This document shows positions 1 to 5,966 of a DNA stretch of 7,191 nucleotides, one piece after another; positions within the stretch are counted from its first letter, which is position 1, and each line of letters starts with the position of its first letter. Source of the stretch: Defluviitaleaceae bacterium (GTDB lineage Bacteria > Bacillota > Clostridia > Lachnospirales > WRAX01); NCBI GenBank assembly GCA_009787945.1, contig WQSI01000089.1, positions 1-7,191 on the forward strand, written 5' to 3'. The notes under the pieces are model-generated. The model saw nothing but the letters and a program-made list of their open reading frames with translations. It was not told the DNA's origin and did no database searches. Position numbers and translations under genes: made by a program.

Positions 1-2
1 TC

Positions 3-605
3 TACGCTACCAACCCCCAAATGCTGACGGAGGGTTGGTTTTTGTGGCTTGTGTGGGGCGTGCTGGCTTGGGGCATGTTGTTTCGTTTGATACCTAACAA
101 AAAAATTCCCATTGGGGCGCGGAAGCACAACCCTTGCTCCCATAATCCCTCCCATGGTGGTCAAAAGCCCGCAAATATCCACAAGGGCGCGGTTGCCGTT
201 GCCTTGTTCTGGTTGGCTTGCGTGTCAGCGGCTGTTTTTGTCATGCGCCTTACAGGCTTTCTAAATCCCCAAACCATGATAATTTTGACCCTTGCTTTGC
301 TTGTGCTTGACATTGCCTTTATCCTATTTTACTGCCCTTTGCAACGCTGGTTTATGAAAAACCACTGTTGCACCACCTGCCGCATCTACAATTGGGATTA
401 TTTGATGATAGCTGCCCCTCTCGTCATTTTTCCGTCATTTTTCTCCATTAGCCTTGTTATTTTAGCTGTTGCCGTTGTGGTGCGCTGGGAAACTGCGTTA
501 ATAAGCCACCCCGAGCGTTTTTCAGCTAAAACCAATAAAAATCTAAGGTGCAGTGCCTGTACTGATAAATTATGTAGTTTAAATATAATTAAGAAACATA
601 AATAA
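3..605 (+). CDS. Cysteine-containing multi-pass membrane protein, 5' partial, function unknown
   Basis: I do not recognise a named family. The reading frame is open to the left window edge. The first ATG, at 21, has no ribosome site before it (the preceding bases are C/A rich), so the true start is probably outside the window. Counting from that ATG, hydrophobic stretches lie at about residues 5-23, 55-76, 85-105 and 127-153, indicating at least four membrane segments. Two cysteine clusters stand out: CCTTC at 116-120, directly followed by RIYNWDY, and CSACTDKLC at 177-185, near the charged C-terminus. Both sit in short hydrophilic stretches beside membrane segments, and their spacing would suit metal binding or a redox role, but this is inference. 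The stop codon lies inside the left arm of the terminator at 601-641, so this is the last gene of its transcript. Confidence 0.7.
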   Translation, partial: YATNPQMLTEGWFLWLVWGVLAWGMLFRLIPNKKIPIGARKHNPCSHNPSHGGQKPANIHKGAVAVALFWLACVSAAVFVMRLTGFLNPQTMIILTLALLVLDIAFILFYCPLQRWFMKNHCCTTCRIYNWDYLMIAAPLVIFPSFFSISLVILAVAVVVRWETALISHPERFSAKTNKNLRCSACTDKLCSLNIIKKHK

Positions 606-641
606 GCCACAGAAACCCATTGTTTCCGTGGCTTATTTTTT
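601..641 (+). terminator. Intrinsic terminator after the membrane protein
   Basis: Ten perfectly paired bases (AATAAGCCAC at 601-610 with GTGGCTTATT at 628-637) continue inward, after one mismatch, with GAAAC/GTTTC around a five-base loop. A run of T follows. The left arm includes the TAA stop of the upstream gene. This is a classic rho-independent terminator for the plus strand. Confidence 0.92.
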
Positions 642-724
642 CGTGTTATACCGCACCGAATTACGTCATCACACCACTAATATACGTCATACCGCACACA
701 AATTACGTCATCCTGCGCTTGACG
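641..724. repeat. 21-nt tandem repeats, about four units
   Basis: The octamer TACGTCAT occurs at 662, 683 and 704, exactly 21 nt apart. A diverged unit comes first, at 641-661. Units at 641-661 and 683-703 share the ACCGCAC(N)AAT half; the unit at 704 runs into a TCCTGCGCTTGACGCGGGAG sequence. The block lies between the terminator and the next plausible start codon. Read in the frame of the downstream gene it gives a 7-residue period (LRHHTTN, IRHTAHK, LRHPALD), which looks like translated intergenic repeat, not protein. Confidence 0.75.
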
Positions 725-735
725 CGGGAGCCCAC

Positions 736-2907
736 ATGTCATTCCAAGCCCCATACGACCCTATGGAATCTGCGCCCTTCAGCTTCACTCCAGGACACAA
801 TGGTGTGCCTTCAAACGCAGACCTTTCTTGGACAGACCATGGAACCCACGTTGCTGGCACAATATCTGGACAAGATGTTGTTGGGCATGGTGAAGAAGGC
901 GGCAGCGGCATAACAAACATAGTAACCTTTGATGGCAACAACGGAATAGTTGTGCCTGCAGGAGGTACACATAATGATGAACAAAATATTGATTCTTTTG
1001 ATGGCTCTTTGGTGGGCGGCCTTTATGATGTTTCTATCTTAGGCGTTGCACCTGGAGCCAATTTAATTTCTTACCGTGTGTTATGGGGGCCAACGCCAAA
1101 TTCTATCATTGCGATGGGCATAGAACAAGCCGCAATTGATGGTGCAGACGTTGTAAATATGTCCCTTGGCGGCGGAGTTGCCAGTGCTGTTGATTTGGGT
1201 GCTATATCCATCAACATTGATATTGACGTTGATGATGTCGATATTAATGATGATGTTGTCGTTGATGATGATGTTGTCGTTGATGATGATGTTGTCGTTG
1301 ATGATGATGAAGAATCCGAGCCTGGCGACACAGTTTTGGAAGAAGAAGATACCGTGTACGAGCTGATTTCAATAGGTTTTGGCTCGCCAACTCACAGCAT
1401 GACTAATTTCGCTAATATTAGAAATGTTGGTGCCACGCAATACATGGTTGCTGTACCGAGCGGCACGCCAATATTAGCGGAACAAATGCCTACTGCTGTA
1501 CGTGATAATCACAGCTTTATTGGCTGGAACACATCGGCTGACGGTGGTGGCGAAATGTTTACCGCTGGCACAATAGTAGACCGCAACATCACCGTATATG
1601 CAATATGGTCAGGCCCATACATGCCTACTGCAAGCCTGATAGACCTTGCCATAAATGGCACGCCTGTCCAAGGCTTTGCGCCTAACATCTTAGCGTATAA
1701 TGTGGTTGTAGCAAGCACCGTTGCAACTATTTCCCTTGCGGCAACTGCCACGGTCGGCACCGACTGGACTGCCAACATTGGCGGAATCCCTGTGGATGAC
1801 ATAACCAATATACCGCTGGGAGCAGCTGGAAGCAACACTGTGATAACTATAACAGTCAGCGGAACGGGCTTTAGTACAACCATCTACGTTTTGACTGTTA
1901 GCAGAGAAGCAATCGCTCCACAACAACATATGCTAAATGTGTCAAACAACCCAGCTTCAGCTACCGCAATTGCTGGACAAACCACCTCTGGTTTGCGTTC
2001 AGAAGGCTCAATTGTAACCCTTGTGCCAGGCACACGCAGCGGATTTAATTTTGCAGGCTGGACATCAGCAGATGTAACAATAACAAACCACGCCTTCACA
2101 ATGCCGTCCACAAGCGTCACCGTCACAGCAAACTGGACCCCAATTTCCACAGACACCGACACAGATACCGATACCGACAACAACGAGGACACAAACCAGA
2201 CAACGCCAGGCGGTGCGCCTGCAGCACCAGATAGCGCACCCGCAGCACCAGATAGTGCGCCTGCAGCACCTGCAGATGACACTGCAAATCAACAAGACAT
2301 CCCACAAGACCCATTGCCACCTCAACAAGCACCTGGACGCCAAATTAATTTCATAGATGTAAACCCAAGCGATTGGTTTTACGATTCGGTGTTAGCTGTA
2401 GTTGACAACGGGCTTTTCCAGGGTGTGTCTGACGATACTTTTGCGCCGCATAGCGACATGACTAGAGCAATGTTTGTAACGGTTCTGGCGCGTATGCAGA
2501 ATGTTAATCTTGCAGAATACGCATCGTCACAACAAAGTTTTGTTGACGTACATGCGTCCGATTGGTTCTTTGCCGCAGTAGAGTGGGCTTACAGCCAAGA
2601 ACTTGTTCTGGGAGTTGGCGAAGGGCGCTTTGACCCAAGCACATCAATTACCCGTGAGCAGATAGCGGTTTTACTACATCGTTACATCACAGTGTTTGAT
2701 GTTGATATGAACACCATCGACATTGATGCGTCAGCCTTCATTGACCAATCAGCTATCTCGCCATGGGCCGTTGACAATGTTGCGGTCATCCGCGCATATG
2801 GCCTGATACAAGGTCGCCCTGATGGCTCATTTGACCCACAAGCTACAGCCAGCCGCGCAGAAGTTGCCACAATATTTGCACGGCTAACAGATATTATCAG
2901 CAATTAG
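736..2907 (+). CDS. SLH-anchored surface protein with a severed subtilase (S8) fragment; possibly a decaying or rearranged gene
   Basis: I place the start at ATG 736 because GGGAG at 726-730 precedes it by five bases. The frame runs back to a GTG at 628, but that codon is inside the terminator stem. The protein is then 723 residues. Order: subtilase fragment at about 33-155, with the His box DHGTHVAG (34-41), a GVAPGANL segment and the VVNMSLGGG strand (about 139-147); Asp/Val repeat at 159-192; InlB/Listeria-Bacteroides-type repeat at about 230-291 (FIGWN, VYAIW); cadherin-like beta sandwich at 299-390; divergent InlB-like repeat at 398-467 (FAGW, VTANW); Thr-Asp and Ala-Pro linkers at 472-512; and three SLH domains at 538-589, 602-652 and 668-721. 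SLH domains bind cell-wall secondary polymers, so the ancestor was a wall-anchored exoprotein. The Asp box with its N-terminal region, the Asn region and the GTSMA(A)P serine box are all absent, and no signal peptide is visible. Proteolysis is therefore not expected, and export is doubtful. Confidence 0.75.
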   Translation: MSFQAPYDPMESAPFSFTPGHNGVPSNADLSWTDHGTHVAGTISGQDVVGHGEEGGSGITNIVTFDGNNGIVVPAGGTHNDEQNIDSFDGSLVGGLYDVSILGVAPGANLISYRVLWGPTPNSIIAMGIEQAAIDGADVVNMSLGGGVASAVDLGAISINIDIDVDDVDINDDVVVDDDVVVDDDVVVDDDEESEPGDTVLEEEDTVYELISIGFGSPTHSMTNFANIRNVGATQYMVAVPSGTPILAEQMPTAVRDNHSFIGWNTSADGGGEMFTAGTIVDRNITVYAIWSGPYMPTASLIDLAINGTPVQGFAPNILAYNVVVASTVATISLAATATVGTDWTANIGGIPVDDITNIPLGAAGSNTVITITVSGTGFSTTIYVLTVSREAIAPQQHMLNVSNNPASATAIAGQTTSGLRSEGSIVTLVPGTRSGFNFAGWTSADVTITNHAFTMPSTSVTVTANWTPISTDTDTDTDTDNNEDTNQTTPGGAPAAPDSAPAAPDSAPAAPADDTANQQDIPQDPLPPQQAPGRQINFIDVNPSDWFYDSVLAVVDNGLFQGVSDDTFAPHSDMTRAMFVTVLARMQNVNLAEYASSQQSFVDVHASDWFFAAVEWAYSQELVLGVGEGRFDPSTSITREQIAVLLHRYITVFDVDMNTIDIDASAFIDQSAISPWAVDNVAVIRAYGLIQGRPDGSFDPQATASRAEVATIFARLTDIISN
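1246..1308. repeat. 18-nt coding tandem repeat (DDDVVV)
   Basis: Units of GATGATGATGTTGTCGTT lie at 1264-1281 and 1282-1299. A one-base variant unit is at 1246-1263 and a half unit at 1300-1308. Related GAT/GTT-rich sequence extends back to about 1210. The block encodes alternating acidic and hydrophobic triplets and sits exactly where the subtilase fold breaks off. Eighteen bases is a multiple of three, so copy changes keep the frame. Confidence 0.9.
2149..2178. repeat. Thr-Asp microsatellite linker
   Basis: ACN-GAY codon pairs repeat five times and encode a (TD)5 run between the second InlB-like module and the Ala-Pro linker. It is a low-complexity spacer of the kind often placed before wall-anchoring domains. 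Confidence 0.75.
2215..2271. repeat. 21-nt APAAPDS-type coding repeat
   Basis: Two near-identical 21-nt units (2215-2235 and 2236-2256) and a 15-nt partial third encode APAAPDS, APAAPDS and APAAP. This is a flexible Pro/Ala linker that would carry the outer domains away from the wall-bound SLH part. Confidence 0.85.
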
Positions 2908-3002
2908 ACGCAGTAAACCGCGACTCGTCGCATGGCATGATGCAAGCAATGATTAGTTAAGTGAACAGCAAGCGTCAAGCCAAGTTATACTCATTTACTA
3001 CC

Positions 3003-3038
3003 AAAAAAGCCGAAGGAACTTTATCCTCGGCTTTTTTG
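3003..3038. terminator. Bidirectional intrinsic terminator between convergent genes
   Basis: AAAAAAGCCGA at 3003-3013 pairs perfectly with TCGGCTTTTTT at 3027-3037. GGA/TCC pairs inside a single bulged A, leaving a loop of about seven bases. The arms end in A's on the left and T's on the right, so the hairpin carries a U tract on either strand. It lies 96 bases after the SLH gene and 23 bases after the stop of the minus-strand M56 gene, and can end both. The rest of 2908-3060 shows no other feature I can support. Confidence 0.88.
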
Positions 3039-3060
3039 TGTATTGTATGTGTGATGGTTT

Positions 3061-4167
3061 TTAACGAGAGCAACCCGATGGGCAATCTACACAGACGCAG
3101 CATTGACCTTGACAACCCCATGCTTCGTCAACAGAAACTATGTCTACGGTTTCGTTAATTATTTCCTCTGGATAATAAGCCTCTTCGTTGTAATAAACCT
3201 CGTCTGCTGCGGATTCGTAGTCATAATAAACCTCGTCTGCTGCGGATTCGTAGGTGGGCTGATTTTCGTTAGCGAAGATTATCATTGTGCTAAAGGACAA
3301 AATTGCAACTAGCAAAAACGCTAGGGATACGCCCAAAATGGACTTTTTCTTGTTTTTCATAATTACTTCAATCCTTTCTACGGTTATATTTTTGCTAAAA
3401 TTGTTATAAATTTGTGCCGCAAAGGCGTTTTTATGCTCCGCCATATTTATTAGCGAATGGGCATAAGCCGCATTTTCTCCGTGTCCTAGGCGGCGCAAGG
3501 TAAGTTGGTCGCAGGTGATTTCTATGTCTTTGTTAGCGAGTATAAACATCAACCATACCAACGGGTTAAACCAATGGATGCACAGAGCGACGACCAAGAT
3601 TATTTTCCACAAGGTATCCAGCCTTCTGATGTGGACATATTCGTGGGTTAGAATGTGACGCAGTAGGTTATGGTCGCTTAAATCCAAGGTTTCAGGTAGG
3701 ATTATGGAGGGACGGAACAAGCCTGTGGCGATGGGGGTTAAAATTCTGTTAGATTGTTTGATGGTTATGTGGCGGTTTGGCATGCAAACTCCCAAACCGT
3801 GGATTTTTGTGGCAAAGCGTAATTCCTTGTAGCTTTTAATGTGTATCACCACAAAAAACCCTGCTAAACCAACCATTCCTGTGACCCAAACAATGGTAAG
3901 CCATGGGATAGATTGCACGTCTGCAACATACCCTGTTGTTGCCAAAATGATTGGGGTGGTTGTGGTTGGCGTGGGCGCAAAAAGCGGCAAGGGCGCAATT
4001 GCGCCAAAGGGCGAGGGAAGCTGCACAGGCACAAGCAAGCGGAATAGCGCCACTGCCCACAGCACCAAAAAAGTGTTGCTTGGCAGTTTATCAAGGGCGA
4101 AGCGGCGAATTACCGCAACAGCTATCACCAACAACCCAGCCGAAATTGACATCTGAATTAAACTCAT
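3061..4167 (-). CDS. M56 family (BlaR1/MecR1-like) membrane metalloprotease with a Cys-rich external tail
   Basis: M56 proteases are membrane-embedded zinc enzymes that, on signal, bring about loss of a BlaI-type repressor. The zinc motif HEYVH is at residues 175-179 in the context LTHEYVHIRRLD, and the expected third ligand is E216 in DIEITCD. Membrane segments lie at about 4-20, 33-49, 88-109 and 190-211, with another at 277-299 after MKNKKKS. BlaR1 itself has a penicillin-binding sensor domain at this end. Here there are only about 69 residues outside: a duplicated YESAADEVYY(D/N) unit at 306-327, an acidic Tyr-rich stretch, and a tail with six cysteines at 352, 356, 357, 359, 362 and 366. 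The signal is therefore unlikely to be a beta-lactam through a BlaR1-like sensor; it is otherwise unknown. The start overlaps the repressor stop as ATGA, and GGAGG (4175-4179) lies seven bases upstream, so the two genes are co-transcribed and probably translationally coupled. Confidence 0.92.
   Translation of the reverse strand: MSLIQMSISAGLLVIAVAVIRRFALDKLPSNTFLVLWAVALFRLLVPVQLPSPFGAIAPLPLFAPTPTTTTPIILATTGYVADVQSIPWLTIVWVTGMVGLAGFFVVIHIKSYKELRFATKIHGLGVCMPNRHITIKQSNRILTPIATGLFRPSIILPETLDLSDHNLLRHILTHEYVHIRRLDTLWKIILVVALCIHWFNPLVWLMFILANKDIEITCDQLTLRRLGHGENAAYAHSLINMAEHKNAFAAQIYNNFSKNITVERIEVIMKNKKKSILGVSLAFLLVAILSFSTMIIFANENQPTYESAADEVYYDYESAADEVYYNEEAYYPEEIINETVDIVSVDEAWGCQGQCCVCVDCPSGCSR
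3191..3253. repeat. Perfect 30-nt direct repeat, 33-nt period, in the M56 tail
   Basis: The 30 bases at 3191-3220 recur identically at 3224-3253. Read on the minus strand they encode two copies of an 11-residue unit (YESAADEVYYD and YESAADEVYYN). Identity with no synonymous changes suggests a recent in-frame duplication or an expansion-prone site. Confidence 0.92.
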
Positions 4168-4523
4168 TTCAATTCCTCCACTAGCTTTTTCAGCTCTTTA
4201 ATTTCTGTTTCTGACAAGCTTTCACCACTTAAAAACGCTGACAAAAACAAACCAGGCGACCCATCAAAAAGCTTGCCTACAAGCTCCTTTGCTTCGTGGG
4301 TTTGCACTTGTTCTTTGGTAATTAAAACCCTGCAGGAGAAATTATCACCAAAACGCTCCACTGCCCCTTTGTCAATCAACTTGCCGATGACGGTGTATGT
4401 GGTGTTGCGATTCCAGCCCGTCTGCTCCTTCAAAAGCTTAGCAAGCTGCCCTGCTGTCATCTCACCCTCCTGCCACAAAACTTCCATCACCTTTAACTCC
4501 GAATCAAAAACTTTAACCGCCAT
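4164..4523 (-). CDS. BlaI/MecI/CopY family transcriptional repressor
   Basis: This is a winged-helix DNA-binding protein of 119 residues, the usual size for BlaI/MecI. The N-terminal half carries the family pattern: FDSELKVMEVLWQEG, then helix MTAGQLAKLL, then the recognition helix NTTYTVIGKLIDKG and a wing. The C-terminal half is helical, fits a dimerisation region and ends in a Lys/Glu-rich helix. I chose the ATG at 4523 (MAVKVFD). A further ATG at 4535 is in frame, but it overlaps the GGAGG that is the ribosome site for 4523. Such repressors bind dyads over their own promoter as dimers and are inactivated when the partner M56 protease is triggered. The partner is the next gene, overlapping by four bases, and two dyads lie directly upstream. 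The regulated targets beyond this operon are not visible. Confidence 0.93.
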   Translation of the reverse strand: MAVKVFDSELKVMEVLWQEGEMTAGQLAKLLKEQTGWNRNTTYTVIGKLIDKGAVERFGDNFSCRVLITKEQVQTHEAKELVGKLFDGSPGLFLSAFLSGESLSETEIKELKKLVEELK

Positions 4524-4543
4524 AATAACCTCCATATTATTTG

Positions 4544-4557
4544 ACTATTGCAATAGT
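4544..4557. promoter_or_regulatory. Probable BlaI operator 1, perfect palindrome
   Basis: ACTATTGCAATAGT is a perfect 14-bp palindrome in the leader of the repressor operon, between the promoter and the ribosome site. ACTA...TAGT ends and a dyad of this size fit BlaI-type operators. Assignment rests on position and symmetry. Confidence 0.65.
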
Positions 4558-4564
4558 TGTTATT

Positions 4565-4593
4565 ATACTATCACGGTAGTCACCTTTTGTCAA
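4565..4593 (-). promoter_or_regulatory. Promoter of the BlaI-M56 operon
   Basis: On the minus strand a perfect TTGACA (plus positions 4588-4593) is followed by a 17-base spacer and TAGTAT (4565-4570), four of six matches to the -10 consensus. A TATAAT-like overlap lies a few bases further on. The second dyad sits across the -10 and spacer, as expected for a self-repressed promoter. Confidence 0.72.
4567..4580. promoter_or_regulatory. Probable BlaI operator 2, imperfect palindrome
   Basis: ACTATCACGGTAGT has matching ACTA/TAGT ends like the first dyad, with two mismatched base pairs in the centre. Its centre is 23 bp from that of the perfect dyad, roughly two helical turns, so repressor dimers could bind on nearly the same face and cover the -10 region. 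Confidence 0.6.
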
Positions 4594-4625
4594 GCGGTTT
4601 TTTGATTTTTTGAAAAACTTTTTTC

Positions 4626-4654
4626 TTGACGTGTCGCAAAATATGTTTTATACT
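4626..4654 (+). promoter_or_regulatory. Promoter of the GNAT-PilZ-S41 operon
   Basis: TTGACG (4626-4631), a 17-base spacer and TATACT (4649-4654) give five of six matches in each hexamer. An A/T-rich stretch lies upstream. The predicted start, near 4661, falls inside the left arm of the inverted repeat, so the mRNA would have a leader of about 186 bases that folds as the hairpin. Confidence 0.68.
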
Positions 4655-4655
4655 G

Positions 4656-4822
4656 TTATAGTAATACCACCCCAAAACAGCAACACCAAACTTGTCTTTT
4701 TGCCCGATTGACTGCGTCGCAAGAACCCGCACATACCTATGGGTATGCACGGAACCTTGTTCCTTGCAATCGAACAAAAATCCTGCGTTTTCTGTTACTG
4801 TTTTGAAGTGGTATTACTATAA
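4656..4822. mobile_element. MITE-like hairpin element, 167 bp, no coding capacity
   Basis: The ends are perfect inverted repeats: TTATAGTAATACCAC at 4656-4670 and GTGGTATTACTATAA at 4808-4822. Pairing continues inward in blocks: AAAACAG/CTGTTTT (4674-4680, 4798-4804), AACA/TGTT, AAAC/GTTT, TTTTTG/CAAAAA (4697-4702, 4775-4780), CGATTG/CAATCG (4705-4710, 4767-4772), CAAG/CTTG, CCG/CGG and CATACC/GGTATG (4732-4737, 4742-4747) around a TATG loop. Most blocks are separated by equal-sized unpaired steps (3/3, 1/1, 2/2, 3/3, 2/2); the two exceptions are 5/6 and 9/7. No transposase and no real reading frame are present. It could be a non-autonomous mobile element, or an intergenic hairpin repeat that works as an RNA leader. 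No clear target duplication is seen beyond A/T-rich flanks. Confidence 0.72.
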
Positions 4823-4846
4823 TATAACATTTTAAGAGGTAATGAG

Positions 4847-5947
4847 ATGAAGGGTTTCACCATAAGGTCAGTTAGGCAAGATGAAATTTCAAAAGTTGCC
4901 GAGTTTATTGCTAGGCGTTATTTTGACGATATATTTTTTCATTGGGTTGTGCCAGAGCCATCTGACCGCATACCCACTGTCAAGGCGTATTATATCGAAT
5001 ATATAAGTGCGGCAGGCTCTGTGTGCCACGTGGCAGAAACAGCCGACGGGGAACTTGTAGGGGCAACAGTCTGGCTTCCAGACGACCTAGACCCTGCCGT
5101 AAGCGAAAGAATTTATAAAGCCGTGGGCAAATATGCCCCAAATTATAAGGAGATAAGCCGCAAAAGTTACGACAGTTGCCCGCCCATGTCGCCTTTTTAC
5201 GAACTTGTTGCCGTGGTTGCCCATGCAGATATGCAAGGGCAAGGGATTGGCGGCGCGCTTTTAAAACACCACCTTGACATTTTGGATGAAAAAGGCATTG
5301 CAACATATTTAGAGGCAAGCACCCCATACCACGGGGAAGGAGTCTATGCCAAATTTGGTTATCAGCAGTGCGGGGAGCTTATGCACTTTTCAGACACGGC
5401 AATTTTGTACCCTCTGTGGCGTCCCGCCAGAAAACCCTTTGAAATTGTCGAATTTGGCGGACATGAGTGGCTAATCCTTGACAAAATTGATGATGAAGTG
5501 TTGATTATTTCCAGGGAAATCTTGGAAAAGGGGCAGTTTCATCACACCTTTGAGCCTGTAGATTGGATAGCGTCCGATTTGCGTAAATACTTAAACGATG
5601 CTTTTCGTGCCAAATTTAGCCAGAAAGAGCGAGGGCAGATTTTGGAAGAAATTTTCCTACTTAGTATAGATGAAGTTGTGCAATATTTCGGTGACAGCGG
5701 ACAGTATAAAGTCCGCAAAAACCCCTTCTTTATAGATGATATTTACAATGGCAACCGCAAGGCAACCTTGCCAGATGGCTCGCCTTCCCGTTGGTTGCTT
5801 ATAGACAGGGGCAGGCATCCCGATTTGGTTGCCTGTGTAACTGTGGATGGCAAAATCCTTACAACTGGGGATTTTGTGAACCGCGAAAGTACCGATTTGT
5901 TTAATGTTGGCATCCGTCCTGTAATGTGGATTTCTATGAAGATATAG
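4847..5947 (+). CDS. GNAT N-acetyltransferase fused to a C-terminal DUF6273-like domain
   Basis: Residues 1 to about 190 read as a GNAT fold: an N-terminal TIRSVRQDEISKVAEF segment, VGATVWLP at 71-78, a VAVVAHADMQGQGIG segment at 121-135 carrying the Q-x-x-G-x-G acetyl-CoA pyrophosphate loop, and a YLEAS...VYAKFGY segment at 154-172. GNAT enzymes move acetyl groups from acetyl-CoA to amines; the acceptor here cannot be told. Residues about 199-364 match the DUF6273 pattern: FGGHEWLILD, a VLIISREILE strand, LRKYLNDAF with KFS..E, FLLSIDEVVQYFG, and the ending VGIRPVMWI. That domain has no assigned function; a modifying or ligand-binding role is a guess. The start has AGAGG at 4835-4839, seven bases upstream. 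The gene follows the hairpin leader and is first in a tight operon, with 19 bases to the PilZ gene. Confidence 0.85.
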   Translation: MKGFTIRSVRQDEISKVAEFIARRYFDDIFFHWVVPEPSDRIPTVKAYYIEYISAAGSVCHVAETADGELVGATVWLPDDLDPAVSERIYKAVGKYAPNYKEISRKSYDSCPPMSPFYELVAVVAHADMQGQGIGGALLKHHLDILDEKGIATYLEASTPYHGEGVYAKFGYQQCGELMHFSDTAILYPLWRPARKPFEIVEFGGHEWLILDKIDDEVLIISREILEKGQFHHTFEPVDWIASDLRKYLNDAFRAKFSQKERGQILEEIFLLSIDEVVQYFGDSGQYKVRKNPFFIDDIYNGNRKATLPDGSPSRWLLIDRGRHPDLVACVTVDGKILTTGDFVNRESTDLFNVGIRPVMWISMKI

Positions 5948-5966
5948 AATTTGGGAGGTTTATAAA

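Noticed and set aside
641..724. CRISPR array
   Set aside because: The units are contiguous 21-nt repeats without unique spacers, and no cas gene is present.
628..735. GTG start at 628 giving a 759-residue SLH protein
   Set aside because: The codon lies in the right arm of the terminator hairpin, has no ribosome site, and the added 36 residues are translated 21-nt repeats with no signal peptide character.
1071..1331. Minus-strand Ser/Thr-rich frame opposite the Asp/Val repeat
   Set aside because: Its composition follows from the complement of the GAT/GTT repeat; there is no independent support.
1180..1370. Frameshift hiding the lost Ser box of the subtilase
   Set aside because: The other two plus frames here give no GTSMA-like motif or Asn region, so simple frameshifting does not explain the loss.
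3839..4156. Plus-strand 105-codon frame opposite the M56 gene
   Set aside because: It is the antisense shadow of a well-supported gene and has no ribosome site or recognisable domain.
4164..4167. Beta-lactamase regulator names blaR1/blaI as gene symbols
   Set aside because: The families are related, but the sensor domain and any beta-lactamase gene are absent, so the symbols would imply an unsupported function.
4524..4535. Upstream ATG at 4535 for the BlaI repressor (four extra residues)
   Set aside because: This ATG overlaps the GGAGG that sits at proper distance from the ATG at 4523, and family members begin near the latter.
4580..4777. Minus-strand 65-codon reading frame across the inverted repeat
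   Set aside because: It translates the hairpin element and part of the control region, overlaps the repressor promoter, and resembles no protein family I know.
4795..4823. Second plus-strand promoter using TATAAT at the right end of the hairpin element
   Set aside because: The -10 is perfect, but the sequence 17 bases upstream (TTACTG) matches the -35 consensus at only two of six positions; kept only as a remark in the findings.
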